Shown: positions 44,775 through 54,548, numbered from the stretch's first letter. The stretch is DNA of 64,000 nucleotides from Pseudomonas sp. St316 (GCF_018325905.1 NZ_AP021901.1:3658001-3722000), one strand, 5' to 3'. Made by a program: numbers and translations. Notes: a model not told the origin generated them from the sequence alone.

Positions 44775-44917
44775 ATAGATCCCGCTTTCGGCTCTGCATC
44801 TGAGTCTCTGATTTGCGCCAAAAGCGGTCGGCCCGGTGGTTTACTTAACCACGTCCCCCAAATCCCACTCATCCAGACCGGGCCCAAACAGGTTCTAGAC
44901 CGGATCGGAGAGGTGTA

Positions 44918-45640
44918 ATGACTGAGTTCTGCAGCGAAACCCCGCATGACTTTCCAAATCTTGACCTGTCACTCTTCGACGTACCCACAGCGGAAAAACT
45001 CGCAAAGAGTGCAGAACCAGAACATAAACCACGCATACTTTTGCTGTACGGATCGACCCGCGAGCGCTCTTTCAGTCAGTTGCTGACACGCGAAGCGGCG
45101 CGCCTGTTGGAACTCATGGGTGCCGAAACCGCGATCTTCGACCCGTCCGGGCTGCCACTGCCGGACGATGCCCCCGTCGATCACCCCAAGGTGCAGGAAC
45201 TGCGCGACTTGGTGATGTGGTCGGAGGGCCAGGTCTGGTGCTCGCCAGAACGCCACGGCTCGATGTCCGCGGTTTTCAAGGCACAGATCGACTGGATCCC
45301 GCTCGCACTGGGCGCGGTTCGTCCTTCGCAAGGCAAGACATTGGCGGTGATGCAGGTGTGCGGCGGCTCGCAATCCTTCAACACGGTGAACCAACTTCGC
45401 GTGCTGGGTCGCTGGATGCGCATGGTCACGATCCCCAATCAATCCTCCGTCCCCAAGGCCTTCCTTGAGTTCGACGAAGCCGGGCGCATGAAGCCATCGT
45501 CCTATTACGACCGGGTCGTCGATGTCATGGAGGAACTGATGAAGTTCACCTTGCTGGTGCGCGGCAGAGAAACCTATCTGGTCGATCGCTACTCCGAGCG
45601 CAAGGAAAGCGCCGAACCAGGGTCGAAACACCATGGATGA
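44918..45640 (+). CDS. arsH: arsenical resistance flavoprotein ArsH
   Basis: The 240-residue NADPH-dependent FMN protein carries [20 protein letters not shown] (FMN phosphate loop), [20 protein letters not shown] and [20 protein letters not shown], all diagnostic for ArsH. ArsH oxidises trivalent organoarsenicals and also reduces quinones. It is not accompanied by arsR, arsB or arsC here. It overlaps the next gene by 8 bp. Confidence 0.93.
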   Translation: MTEFCSETPHDFPNLDLSLFDVPTAEKLAKSAEPEHKPRILLLYGSTRERSFSQLLTREAARLLELMGAETAIFDPSGLPLPDDAPVDHPKVQELRDLVMWSEGQVWCSPERHGSMSAVFKAQIDWIPLALGAVRPSQGKTLAVMQVCGGSQSFNTVNQLRVLGRWMRMVTIPNQSSVPKAFLEFDEAGRMKPSSYYDRVVDVMEELMKFTLLVRGRETYLVDRYSERKESAEPGSKHHG

Positions 45641-45926
45641 ACGCCAAGCAACCATCAAACACAAGATCCGCGCCGTGGTCATGCGCAGCGAGTCCGACGA
45701 GATCACCTATCGATCAGAGTGGCTCGGTTACCTGCCCTTCCCGGTTTTTCACTGGATTGAATACCAAGGTGAAAGCTTTTCCAGCGACTTTCCGTTTGAT
45801 TGGACCCTTGAGGATCTGCTGATCCTTGAGCGGACTGGGTTCCTGGAAAAGCTTGAAGCTTACGAAAACCCGGAAGACAATTTTGATCGGGACATCAAAT
45901 ATCGCGTTCACGTTGGGCGCATATAA
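45633..45926 (+). CDS. hypothetical protein coupled to arsH
   Basis: The 97-residue acidic protein ([20 protein letters not shown], with [20 protein letters not shown] and [17 protein letters not shown]) starts inside the arsH 3' end, so it is probably translated with it. No family recognised. Whether it has an arsenic role is unknown. Confidence 0.7.
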   Translation: MDERQATIKHKIRAVVMRSESDEITYRSEWLGYLPFPVFHWIEYQGESFSSDFPFDWTLEDLLILERTGFLEKLEAYENPEDNFDRDIKYRVHVGRI

Positions 45927-46053
45927 CCGCTGACTGAACAGAATGGACGAGCTCGCGCGGCAAGCAGGTGTTGAAGTTCGCCTCAATAGCTTCTGAACAA
46001 AGCGAGCAACGCAACAGTCGGAGCAACAAGACCCCGGCAAAGAACCCTGGCTC

Positions 46054-47820
46054 ATGCCCCTACGATCCGCTGCCCTCGCTACGTTGTTCACTTTGGCTGC
46101 CAGCACGGCAGCCGCCGCGCCGGAACCGCTGCGCCTGGTAAGCCTGAAACGCTGCGGCGACCTGCTCGAAACCCAGCAGCAGGACTGGTGCCTGACCGTT
46201 CGCGGACTGGGCGAAACAACGCCGCCACTGAAACTGGGCGCAAAGGTGATCCCCGCGAACACGATCCAGCGCGAAGGGAAAAACCTGCGCTTGCGCCTGG
46301 ACAGCGCCGACTACCAGAGCGGCCCGCTGTGGCTGCAGGACGGCCCGCGCGCCAGCAATGCCGCCTGGCTGAGCCTGCGCAACAGTCACGTACTGGCCGC
46401 CAGAGCGGACGAAGTGGCGAAGAACATGGATGGCCTGACCACCTACGTTGACCTGGTCAGCGTGCTGATTGAGGAAGACCATGACGGCCGCCAGGAGGCC
46501 GAGCGCCTGGCCCGCAAGTACGGGGCAACGGTGGTCGGCAGCATCGCGCCGCTGAACCTGTACCAACTTCGCTTGCCGGCCAAGGACTTGGTGCAGCGCG
46601 ACGCCCTGGTGCTGCGCCTGGGCAGCGAGACCAGCGTGGACGCCGTGGTCATCGAAGAGTCCTCGGCCGAAGAAACCGAGCAAGCCGCAGCCCATCCCGA
46701 AGAACCGAAGAAGCCAGCCCTGGACTCCGATGAGTGGGCCGCGAATCGCTTTCTCGACGCGGTGAATTATTACCAACGGCGCATCCCCGGACGCCAGCCG
46801 CCCATCCAACCGCAACCGGTGCGCATCGGCCTGATCGAGCGTGATGTGGATTTCGACACGACGGACTTTGCAGACGACCTCGGCGCCTGCTCACCGCCGC
46901 GCACCTGTGTCTACGCCCGCGATGCAGACAAACCGGACAACCACGGCACGACTGTCGCCGGCATCCTCGCCGCGCGCTGGGACGACAGCGGCAATACCGG
47001 TTTTCTCCGCGGGCTGGACAAGACCAGCGGCGGCTTCGAGGTCATCGTCGAACGTAATTCCGATGCCGGGATCACCGCCAACATCGCTGCCTCGGTCAAC
47101 CTCGTGGAGGACGGTGTACGCGTGCTGAATTGGAGCTGGGGTATCCACCGCGTCGGCGCCAAAGACGTCAAAGGCGATGACGTCGACTCGCTGCTGCGCT
47201 CGGGCATCGCCATGGGCGGCTACGAAGAACTGCTGGAAGAGTTTTTTCTTTGGCTGCGCAAGGAACATCCAGACGTGATCGTGGTGAACTCCGCCGGCAA
47301 TGGCGCTTCGTTCTCGGGCAGCGATGAATACCGCCTGCCCTCCTCCTTCATCACCGAGCAATTGCTGGTGGTCGGCGGGCACCAGCGCAGCGAGCATACC
47401 GGCGTCGCCGTTGACGACCCGGCCTATGCGGTCAAGCGCAGCTCCTCGAACATCGACATGCGCGTCGACATCACCGCCGCCGCTTGCGCCCATGCCTCGA
47501 CGACCAACGCCGGCCAGCAAGGCGCAGTGCATTGCGGCACGTCCTACGCCACGCCCATGGTCGCGGGACTGCTGGCGGCGATGCTGTCCATCAACCCGCA
47601 ACTGCAACCTGAGCAACTGCGCATGCTGTTACGCCGCAGCGCCATGACCATCGGTGACAACCACGACTTCGAACAGATGGACGCCGAAGACCTCACCGCC
47701 CCTATCCTGCCGTCGGAGCGCCGTTATCAACTCAACGACAAAGACGTCGGCCGCTCGGCGCGGTTGGACATGCAAAAGGCCCTGGACCTGGCCGCGCAAA
47801 GCCGCGACCGCGTACGTTGA
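46054..47820 (+). CDS. exported S8 (subtilisin-like) family protein with Glu at the catalytic Asp position
   Basis: The 588-residue protein has a signal peptide (LATLFTLAASTAAA) and an N-terminal domain of about 230 residues. The subtilase domain has His297 (DNHGTTVAGI), oxyanion Asn416 (VNSAGNG) and Ser497 (GTSYATPMVAG). The strand that normally reads VIDTGVD reads LIERDVDF, which places Glu262 at the catalytic Asp position; Asp264 lies two residues on. It may have altered or lost activity. The C-terminal tail has no recognised domain. Located between arsH and a convergent methyltransferase gene. Confidence 0.82.
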   Translation: MPLRSAALATLFTLAASTAAAAPEPLRLVSLKRCGDLLETQQQDWCLTVRGLGETTPPLKLGAKVIPANTIQREGKNLRLRLDSADYQSGPLWLQDGPRASNAAWLSLRNSHVLAARADEVAKNMDGLTTYVDLVSVLIEEDHDGRQEAERLARKYGATVVGSIAPLNLYQLRLPAKDLVQRDALVLRLGSETSVDAVVIEESSAEETEQAAAHPEEPKKPALDSDEWAANRFLDAVNYYQRRIPGRQPPIQPQPVRIGLIERDVDFDTTDFADDLGACSPPRTCVYARDADKPDNHGTTVAGILAARWDDSGNTGFLRGLDKTSGGFEVIVERNSDAGITANIAASVNLVEDGVRVLNWSWGIHRVGAKDVKGDDVDSLLRSGIAMGGYEELLEEFFLWLRKEHPDVIVVNSAGNGASFSGSDEYRLPSSFITEQLLVVGGHQRSEHTGVAVDDPAYAVKRSSSNIDMRVDITAAACAHASTTNAGQQGAVHCGTSYATPMVAGLLAAMLSINPQLQPEQLRMLLRRSAMTIGDNHDFEQMDAEDLTAPILPSERRYQLNDKDVGRSARLDMQKALDLAAQSRDRVR

Positions 47821-47829
47821 CAGTCAAGG

Positions 47830-48549
47830 TCACGTCTCACTCAAGACAATGTCTGCCTTACGCGGGCAAAACCACCCATGCATCAGCCCCGCCTGGAAGA
47901 ACTGTACCGGAGCCTCGAACCCAGCGCTCTCGATGAGACCGGCGACCTGCTGTGTCGGCAGGACAGCCACGTCTCGGGCGTAGGCGGCACGCGCTCTTGC
48001 CAGCATTTGCGGCTGTACGCCTGCCGAGGACATCAGCGTCATCCAGTTGCGCAGTAGTGCCTCATAGGCCGGTGACTCGGTATCAGCGGCGAGGTCGGCG
48101 TTTGCCAGTATTCCACCCGGCTGAAGCCGACGGGCGATCTCGTGAAAGAACGCTATACGGGCTTGTGGCTCGAGCAAAAACTGAGACACCAGAAAGCAGG
48201 TAGCGCCGTCGTGACCAGGCTCGGCAGGCAGCGCGTCGAGGTAACCTTGGTGAAAGCTGCAACGCGAAAGGAAGTCTCCTTCTACCGCTTTCTGCCGGCA
48301 GATATCGAGCATGGCGCCCGAGGGGTCAACGGCAGTGAAATGCCAGCCGGGATTATGCTTGGCCAGGTGGGTCAGTTCCGCACCGGTGCCCACGCCGACA
48401 CAGAGTATCCGGGCATTGTCCGGTAAATCAGCGAACACCGCGTCAAGCAGGGTGTACAGGGCGTCACGAATGGGCGCCATTCCCGCCCATTGCTTATCGT
48501 AGCTGGCGGCCTGCTGGTCGAATAAGGCCTTGAGTTCTTCATTGCGCAT
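47830..48549 (-). CDS. class I SAM-dependent methyltransferase
   Basis: The 239-residue protein has the SAM-binding loop ILCVGVGTGAELTHLAKHNP, then WHFTAVDPSGAMLDICRQ and a methyltransferase helix LQPGGILANADLAAD. The ATG giving MRNEELKAL has AAGGAAGG in front; a GTG three codons earlier is possible. It is related to the methyltransferase at 43879-44619. The acceptor is unknown. Confidence 0.85.
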   Translation of the reverse strand: MRNEELKALFDQQAASYDKQWAGMAPIRDALYTLLDAVFADLPDNARILCVGVGTGAELTHLAKHNPGWHFTAVDPSGAMLDICRQKAVEGDFLSRCSFHQGYLDALPAEPGHDGATCFLVSQFLLEPQARIAFFHEIARRLQPGGILANADLAADTESPAYEALLRNWMTLMSSAGVQPQMLARARAAYARDVAVLPTQQVAGLIESAGFEAPVQFFQAGLMHGWFCPRKADIVLSET

Positions 48550-48583
48550 GGAGAGCACCTTCCTTTTTGTCGTAGTCGGCCAA

Positions 48584-49120
48584 TCATGGAACCAGTCGGT
48601 AGGTGGACTGCACCAGCCCCGAAGGAAAGCTGCGGCTGGACACCAGTTTCAAATCCACATCCCGCTCAAGTCCGCCGAACAATGGTCGCCCCGAGCCGAT
48701 CAACACGGGAACGGCAGTGATCACCATATCGGTGATCAACCCATCGCGCAGAAACGACTGCACCACCCGACCACCATCCACATAGACACGCTGCACGCCT
48801 TGGCTCGCCAGCTCATCCATCAGATCACCAGGGGCCAGGTTGGAAAAGCGCACTTTGCCCTCCAACGCCTCGGGTATCGGCGAATCGACCAACTGTTCGG
48901 ACAGCACCACCACGGGCAGCTCGTAAAACCAGGTGTCGAAGGTCAGCACCTTTTCATAGCTCCCGCGCCCCATCACGATCACGTCTTTGTCGGCGATGAA
49001 GGCTGAATAGCCGTGGTCTTCGGACGGATCGTCGCGCTGTAGAAGCCAGTCGATGTCACCGTCGGGTCGGGAGATGAAGCCATCCAGGCTGGTGGCGATG
49101 AAGACGTGGGCGGTGGGCAT
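48584..49120 (-). CDS. dihydrofolate reductase/RibD C-terminal family protein
   Basis: The 178-residue protein starts MPTAHVFIATSLDGFISRPD and contains DVIVMGRGSYEKVLTF, VQRVYVDGGRVVQSFL and PVLIGSGRPLFGGL. These are the motifs of YyaP/RibD-C type reductases. These bind NADPH in the dihydrofolate reductase fold, but many lack a known substrate. It precedes the methyltransferase gene by 34 bp on the same strand, so the two may be co-transcribed. Confidence 0.85.
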   Translation of the reverse strand: MPTAHVFIATSLDGFISRPDGDIDWLLQRDDPSEDHGYSAFIADKDVIVMGRGSYEKVLTFDTWFYELPVVVLSEQLVDSPIPEALEGKVRFSNLAPGDLMDELASQGVQRVYVDGGRVVQSFLRDGLITDMVITAVPVLIGSGRPLFGGLERDVDLKLVSSRSFPSGLVQSTYRLVP

Positions 49121-49306
49121 TTGTGGCTCCTTATTGTGGGGTAGCGCTCGTCGGACCAGAGAAAGACCTCAAAAATCCTTCAACGCTCAACGCTGCTCGA
49201 TCATGACGCGCATCGATCGCGGTGAGTGGAATGGCCTCCTCCTTCCAATACTGACAAAAATAGGCGCTTAGAGCGCTGCGCGATGGAGCTCGGCGCCTGG
49301 ACGCCC

Positions 49307-50467
49307 CTAGCAGCAACACAGGCAACCGCCGATCAGCGGTTGATCCGGGTCGTTTTCGAGAAATGTGACCCTGACTTCCATGCCCGGCCGGGGCGGCCCA
49401 GTTTTGCAACGCCAATTGGAAGCGCCCTTCAGCCAACAACAACTCTTGTCGTCAAATCTATCTTCGCGGTCCCAGGGGAGCTTGACCTTGATCCGTGCGA
49501 AGCAATCATGCCCGATCTCGTCGTCCTCTAGAGAGAGCACTACAGCAGTCTGGTTGCATAGTATCCGGGGTTTCTCGTGAGCCAACGGCGGACGATAGGA
49601 CACATTCCACGCAAGAGCGATAAAGCGATTGCGGTAACCCTGATGGAAGTCCCCCCCGTTCTCAGTGTTGCCACTGGCGACGTTCTCACTCGACGCCTGT
49701 ACTTGCTTGCCTTCGTGGATGACCTGAGTCAGGAGCCACGGGGCGTTCCACTCTTGGCGCGGATGGCCGGAGATTTCCAGCACATGGCCACTGACTAACG
49801 GGGTCTGGTCACTCTGCCCTTGAGCTTGACGATAAACCGCGTGGGAGTGCTCCAGAGTACGAAGACGTTCTGGGCTATAAGCAGTGGGCTGCCCAATCCT
49901 GGGAAAAACCGACTGATCATCCCCAAAGACCAGCACGTGGCCTTGAGCCCTGTGCTGGAAGTGAAAGTGAATACCTTCTTCTTCGCACAAGCGCTGAATA
50001 AAGTGCAAATCCGTTTCGTCGTACTGGGCACAGTAATCACGCTCTGGGTAGGTCGCCCCCAGATGAAACCGATAGGCGTCGCCCAGAATGCCGTGCTCTT
50101 CCAGTATCAAGGCGACGATTTTCGGCACCGGGAACTGCTGATAGATCCTCTGGTTGATGCGATGACGCAAGTAGGACAGGTGCGGTACGAGGGCCAGTCT
50201 GTAGCGCGTCAAACGCTGACCGTTGCTGCTGTGAGCGATGTGGTAGATCCGTCCATGAATGCCGTTGCCCTTCGAGTCGAAGGTCAGAAAGGCCTCTACG
50301 TCGAACAGGCTTTCGAGATCCAGGTCGGACCGCTCGCTAACAAACTCCACATTGAAGAGGTAAGGCCTGCTGATCGCCTCTTCTCCAGTGAATGCGAGCA
50401 CTTGAAAATCTTGCTCAAAACCGTCGATTGTCAAACTGAAGTGCGTTTGATTGGCTGGGTTGAACAT
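49307..50467 (-). CDS. truncated VgrG (type VI secretion tip) protein
   Basis: The 386-residue protein begins MFNPANQTHFSLTIDGFEQD and has the gp27-like part of VgrG: FDVEAFLTFDSKGNGIHGRI, YDETDLHFIQRLCEEEGIHF, and later GYRNRFIALAWNVSYRPPL. Full VgrG proteins usually exceed 600 residues. This one stops inside the gp5/OB region, at VTFLENDPDQPLIGGCLCCC, and lacks the beta-helix needle. No other T6SS gene is nearby. It may be a remnant of an orphan vgrG island. The odd Cys-rich end suggests the tail was lost by rearrangement. Confidence 0.78.
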   Translation of the reverse strand: MFNPANQTHFSLTIDGFEQDFQVLAFTGEEAISRPYLFNVEFVSERSDLDLESLFDVEAFLTFDSKGNGIHGRIYHIAHSSNGQRLTRYRLALVPHLSYLRHRINQRIYQQFPVPKIVALILEEHGILGDAYRFHLGATYPERDYCAQYDETDLHFIQRLCEEEGIHFHFQHRAQGHVLVFGDDQSVFPRIGQPTAYSPERLRTLEHSHAVYRQAQGQSDQTPLVSGHVLEISGHPRQEWNAPWLLTQVIHEGKQVQASSENVASGNTENGGDFHQGYRNRFIALAWNVSYRPPLAHEKPRILCNQTAVVLSLEDDEIGHDCFARIKVKLPWDREDRFDDKSCCWLKGASNWRCKTGPPRPGMEVRVTFLENDPDQPLIGGCLCCC

Positions 50468-50558
50468 CCGCTGTTCTCTCTTTAAAACCTGCAGCTCGCC
50501 CCACGCCCACATATAAATAAAGGCTTGTATCGAGCGACAGGCGACAAATCAAGTCAGG

Positions 50559-51662
50559 TCACACACCGCTCTTCACTTTGGTCCAGATCCGCGTGCGAAT
50601 CCGCTCCAGTTTCAATGGCAGTGGCTCAAGTGGAATAAGTGTAGCGAGCGTTTTTTTGTCTGGATAAATCCAAGGATTGTCTCGCAGCTTCTGCTCGACG
50701 AACTCAGTGGCATCTTTATTGGCGTTTGGGTAGAGCGTGTGGTTTGAGGTCTTGGCAATGATTTCTGGTCGCATCATATAATTAATGAACGCCATACCTT
50801 CCTTGGGATGGGGAGCATCTTTGAGCAAAACCAGATTCTCCGACCAGGACAACGCGCCTTCGCGAGGAAGGCTGTAGGCAATCTTGCGCCCGGTGTTGGC
50901 CTTCTCGTTGATGGCCTGTGCAGCAAGGGCACCGTTGGCCCATCCCACAACGGCACAGATATTACCGTCAGCCAGGTCAGCGTCGATTCTGGACGAGTCG
51001 AAATAGAGGACGTAAGGACGGATTTTTAACAATAAGGCTTGGGCTCTCTGGTAATCATCCGGGTTCTTGCTATTGCTAGGGAGTCCAAGGTAATTCAATG
51101 CAATCGAAATAATCTCACTTGGAGAGTCGAGCATTGCCACACCACACGACTGGAGCTTACTGATATTTTCTTCTTTGAAGATCAAGTCCCAGCTATTCAC
51201 CGGCGCACTATCACCCAACACGCCCCTGACTTTGTCAACGTCATAACCAATGCCGGTAGTGCCCCATAGATAGGGAACAGCGTAGCGATTACCAGGATCA
51301 TTGACCGCGAGCTGGGACAAGAGATCAGGATCGATGTGTGAAAAGTTACTCAGTTGACTACGATCCAACGGCTGAAGGACTCCCGCCTGGATCAGGCTTG
51401 GCAACACATTGGAAGTGGCCACAACCACGTCATAGCCGGTGCGCCCAGCCATGACCTTGCTCTGCATGATTTCGGCACTGTCGAACGCATCCATATGCAC
51501 GCGCGTGCCAGTTTCCTGCTCGAACTCCTTTGGCGTCTGCGGCGCAAGCAATCCGAACCAGTTATACAGATACATTCCGGGTTCTACAGCCGCTACTGAT
51601 GTGCTTATCCCGGCACAGAGAAGCGCTGCGGAAAAAATGGTTCGCAAATGTGACTTTCTCAT
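50559..51662 (-). CDS. polyamine ABC transporter substrate-binding protein (PotF/SpuD-like)
   Basis: The 367-residue protein has a signal peptide (TIFSAALLCAGISTSVAAVE). The spermidine/putrescine-binding fold follows: YLYNWFGLLAPQTPKEFEQE, YDVVVATSNVLPSLIQAGVL, YAVPYLWGTTGIGYDVDKV and SLPREGALSWSENLVLLKDA. No transporter ATPase or permease lies next to it, so it either serves a distant system or acts as a sensor. It diverges from the LuxR-family gene with a 138-bp gap, which suggests joint control. Confidence 0.85.
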   Translation of the reverse strand: MRKSHLRTIFSAALLCAGISTSVAAVEPGMYLYNWFGLLAPQTPKEFEQETGTRVHMDAFDSAEIMQSKVMAGRTGYDVVVATSNVLPSLIQAGVLQPLDRSQLSNFSHIDPDLLSQLAVNDPGNRYAVPYLWGTTGIGYDVDKVRGVLGDSAPVNSWDLIFKEENISKLQSCGVAMLDSPSEIISIALNYLGLPSNSKNPDDYQRAQALLLKIRPYVLYFDSSRIDADLADGNICAVVGWANGALAAQAINEKANTGRKIAYSLPREGALSWSENLVLLKDAPHPKEGMAFINYMMRPEIIAKTSNHTLYPNANKDATEFVEQKLRDNPWIYPDKKTLATLIPLEPLPLKLERIRTRIWTKVKSGV

Positions 51663-51800
51663 GCAACATCCTTGTCAAGACGATATGCCCTCATGGCCAT
51701 CGTAAACCCTGGCAGCGAATATACCGGGTGTTACCGAATAGTAAATACCTACGAATACTTACCTTTGACCTGCGAATCCCTAACCCTAAAGGGGTAGAAA

Positions 51801-52592
51801 ATGCCGTTTGACCTCCACAGCCTGGCTTGGCATCGATCGATTGGAAAGCTGATCATGCAATTGAACCGACCGGATTTCTGGAGTTCACTTGTTCGCACGT
51901 TAAATGAGTATGTACAGATCGATAATTGGGTTGTATTGATTTTCAGCAATCAACACGTGCAGGTCGTTAGTCTTCCCGAGGTCGCAGACGCGGAAGAAGT
52001 CGATGCATTCATTCATCGCTACGTGAAGGGTCTTTACTTGCTGGATCCGTTCTATATAGCCAATCGGGAAAATCCACAGAGTGGTTTCTTCCACCTGTTG
52101 GATATAGCACCGGAATACTTTCTTGAAACGAAGTACTACCATCAATACTTTGCCCAATACATCTCTGCGGATGAGGCGCAATACAATGTCCAACTCGATC
52201 CCGACAGGACGTTATGCATCTCCATCGGCAGCAAAGTCCGCTTTAGCCAAGAACAGATTACCCTGCTTGACATCATCAAGCCGTGGGTCACTGCATTGAT
52301 GCATCAGCGCATGGGCTTTGAAATCGAGGTAGAAAAAACCCTGACTGAGCCGCCTCTGTGGCCGGAAACGGTCAATCAGCTTGGCACCCAAATAACAGCA
52401 CGCGAGAGTGATGTGCTCCGCTTATTACTCAGCGGCTTCTCCAATAAAGAAATAGCCGGAAAGCTGTCCCTCTCGGCAGAAACCATAAAAGTTCACCGCC
52501 GCAACATTTACGCAAAATTAAACATCAAGTCACAATCGGAGCTCTTTGCTCGATTTTTCATGCCCAAACAGAATGTTCCCGCTACACATTGA
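51801..52592 (+). CDS. LuxR-family transcriptional regulator
   Basis: The 263-residue protein has an N-terminal domain of about 190 residues without a clear autoinducer-binding pattern. A C-terminal GerE-type helix-turn-helix follows (ITARESDVLRLLLSGFSNKE, KLSLSAETIKVHRRNIYAKL). AAGGGG precedes the ATG. It resembles LuxR regulators placed beside polyamine or amino-acid binding proteins in Pseudomonas; the divergent PotF-like gene is the likely target. Confidence 0.82.
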   Translation: MPFDLHSLAWHRSIGKLIMQLNRPDFWSSLVRTLNEYVQIDNWVVLIFSNQHVQVVSLPEVADAEEVDAFIHRYVKGLYLLDPFYIANRENPQSGFFHLLDIAPEYFLETKYYHQYFAQYISADEAQYNVQLDPDRTLCISIGSKVRFSQEQITLLDIIKPWVTALMHQRMGFEIEVEKTLTEPPLWPETVNQLGTQITARESDVLRLLLSGFSNKEIAGKLSLSAETIKVHRRNIYAKLNIKSQSELFARFFMPKQNVPATH

Positions 52593-52620
52593 AGTCAGGG
52601 CAGCGGGCTGATTGACGCGG

Positions 52621-53550
52621 TCACGCGCCTGCAAGCATCAAGTTCAGATTCTGCACCGCCGCGCCAGCGGCACCCTTCCCAAGATTGTCAAACACCGCAG
52701 CCAGCAAAACCTGTCCGGTCTCATCATTCCCAAACACCGACAATCGCAAGTCATCCGTTCCGTTAAGCGCTTGAGGATCAAGGGACGTCAACGCTTTAGC
52801 TTCTTGCATCGACATCACGTGGACATGACTCGCATCGGCGTAGTGCTGCATCAAACACCCATGCAACTGCACCGCGCTCACACCTGGCGCCAGCCATCGG
52901 GTTTGCAAGGGTATGGTCAGCACGATCCCCTGCCGAAACGCGCCGTAGGCCGGCACAAACATCGGCCGCTGCGTCAGTCCGCTTTGCTGCTGAATCTCCG
53001 GAATATGCTTGTGTGCCAGCCCCAACCCATAGACTTGAAACGCCGACGCCTGTGCCGCGCCTGCCCCCTCATGCTCTTGCACGCCGACGCGTCCTTTTCC
53101 GGAATAACCCGACACGGCATGAATGCTCAGCGGGTAATCCCTGGGCACCAATCCGGCCTCCAGCAATGGGCGTAGCAGCCCGATCGCCCCCGTTGGGTAG
53201 CAACCGGGATTGCTCACCCGGCGCGCGGCGGCGATGCGTTGGGCCTGTTGCGCATTCATCTCTGCAAAACCATAGGTCCAGTCTGGATGGGTGCGGTGCG
53301 CCGAACTCGCATCGATCACCCGAACGGCGGCGTTTTCGAGGGTCGCTACAGCGTCGCGTGCGGCTTGGTCGGGCAAACAGAGAATCGCGATGTCGCAGTG
53401 GTTGATGGCTTCGGCGCGGCGCTGCGGGTCCTTGCGATGTTCAGGGCTGAGTGTGAAAAGCCGCAGATCGCTGCGCTCGCGCAGACGTTGATGGATTTGC
53501 AACCCGGTGGTGCCTTGGTCGCCATCGATGAATACAAGGGGACTAGCCAT
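52621..53550 (-). CDS. argC: N-acetyl-gamma-glutamyl-phosphate reductase, type 2 ArgC
   Basis: The 309-residue enzyme starts [20 protein letters not shown]. The catalytic cysteine is Cys117 in [15 protein letters not shown], and [10 protein letters not shown] and HKHIPEIQQ follow. Its length marks the short type-2 ArgC. It reduces N-acetylglutamyl phosphate in arginine synthesis. It diverges from a LysR gene and is not linked to other arg genes here. Confidence 0.9.
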   Translation of the reverse strand: MASPLVFIDGDQGTTGLQIHQRLRERSDLRLFTLSPEHRKDPQRRAEAINHCDIAILCLPDQAARDAVATLENAAVRVIDASSAHRTHPDWTYGFAEMNAQQAQRIAAARRVSNPGCYPTGAIGLLRPLLEAGLVPRDYPLSIHAVSGYSGKGRVGVQEHEGAGAAQASAFQVYGLGLAHKHIPEIQQQSGLTQRPMFVPAYGAFRQGIVLTIPLQTRWLAPGVSAVQLHGCLMQHYADASHVHVMSMQEAKALTSLDPQALNGTDDLRLSVFGNDETGQVLLAAVFDNLGKGAAGAAVQNLNLMLAGA

Positions 53551-53606
53551 GGAATGCTCTCGGACATTGAAAATCAGGAGCCCAATCTTCGGCGACGCTC
53601 TAAGAT

Positions 53607-53647
53607 AGTAAAAGTTGAATTTATAAACGATGAAATTCAGTTTTACT
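53607..53647. promoter_or_regulatory. 41-bp dyad in the argC-LysR promoter region
   Basis: Outer arms AGTAAAA (53607-53613) and TTTTACT (53641-53647) and inner arms TGAATTT (53616-53622) and AAATTCA (53633-53639) are perfect inverted pairs, interrupted only by a short mismatch and a 10-base centre. It lies 16 bp before the LysR start and about 57 bp before argC. This is the expected position of an autoregulatory LysR operator controlling both genes. Confidence 0.7.
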
Positions 53648-53663
53648 GAACAAGGAACCTCTC

Positions 53664-54548
53664 ATGCGCGAAATCAGCCTGGACCGTCTGCGCACGCTGG
53701 TGGCGATTGCCGACCTGGGATCATTTGCCGAGGCCGCCCGTGCGTTGCACCTTGCGCCGCCCACCGTCAGTTTGCATATCGCCGACCTGGAGGCGCGCGT
53801 GGGCGGCAGACTGTTGTCGCGTACGCGCGGGCGCGTTCAGCCTTCAGCGATAGGGAACACGCTGGTGGAACGCGCGCGGCGCCTGTTGGCAGACGCAGAG
53901 CAGGCGCTTGAAGACGTGGAACGTCAGGTACAGGGATTGGCCGGGCGTGTGCGGCTAGGTGCCTCGACAGGGGCCATCGCACAGTTGCTGCCGTATGCGT
54001 TGGAGACATTGAGCCAACGCCACCCCGCTATCGATGTACAAGTGGCGGTGCTCACCTCCCAGGAAACCTTGAAGAAACTGGCCGAGGGCTCTTTGGAGGT
54101 TGGTTTGGTCGCGCTGCCGCAGCCGCCGATGAAGGGCTTGCGGATCGAACCGTGGCGACGGGACCCGGTCATGGCGTTCCTGCCAGCTCGCTGGGAGTCC
54201 CCGGAGGTGGTGACCCCCGACTGGCTGTCCGCTCAGCCATTGATTTTGAATGACAGCACCACGCGCCTTTCGCGCTTGACTGCAGAGTGGTTCGCCAGTG
54301 ATGGGCAGCAGTCCGCACCGCGTATCCAACTGAACTACAACGACGCGATCAAAAGCCTGGTGGCGGCAGGATATGGTGCGACGTTGTTGCCCCATGAGGC
54401 GGCCACGCCATTGCTTGATAACAGGATCGTCATGCGGCCATTAAAGCCTTTATTGTGGCGTCAACTGGGGATTGCCCACCGCAGTCGGGACATCGAACGG
54501 CCTACGCAACATGTGCTGGATGTGTTGTGGGAGCTGAGTGCGCAGTGA
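53664..54548 (+). CDS. LysR-family transcriptional regulator
   Basis: The 294-residue regulator begins MREISLDRLRTLVAIADLGS, with helix-turn-helix EAARALHLAPPTVSLHIADL and effector domain (VRLGASTGAIAQLLPYALET, LEVGLVALPQPPMKGLRI). AAGGAA lies before the start. It diverges from argC and probably controls it through the 41-bp dyad between them. Confidence 0.9.
   Translation: MREISLDRLRTLVAIADLGSFAEAARALHLAPPTVSLHIADLEARVGGRLLSRTRGRVQPSAIGNTLVERARRLLADAEQALEDVERQVQGLAGRVRLGASTGAIAQLLPYALETLSQRHPAIDVQVAVLTSQETLKKLAEGSLEVGLVALPQPPMKGLRIEPWRRDPVMAFLPARWESPEVVTPDWLSAQPLILNDSTTRLSRLTAEWFASDGQQSAPRIQLNYNDAIKSLVAAGYGATLLPHEAATPLLDNRIVMRPLKPLLWRQLGIAHRSRDIERPTQHVLDVLWELSAQ

Noticed and set aside
44664..44918. 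Open frame of 84 codons ahead of arsH
   Set aside because: No ribosome site or family sequence; it overlaps the promoter region and an inverted repeat.
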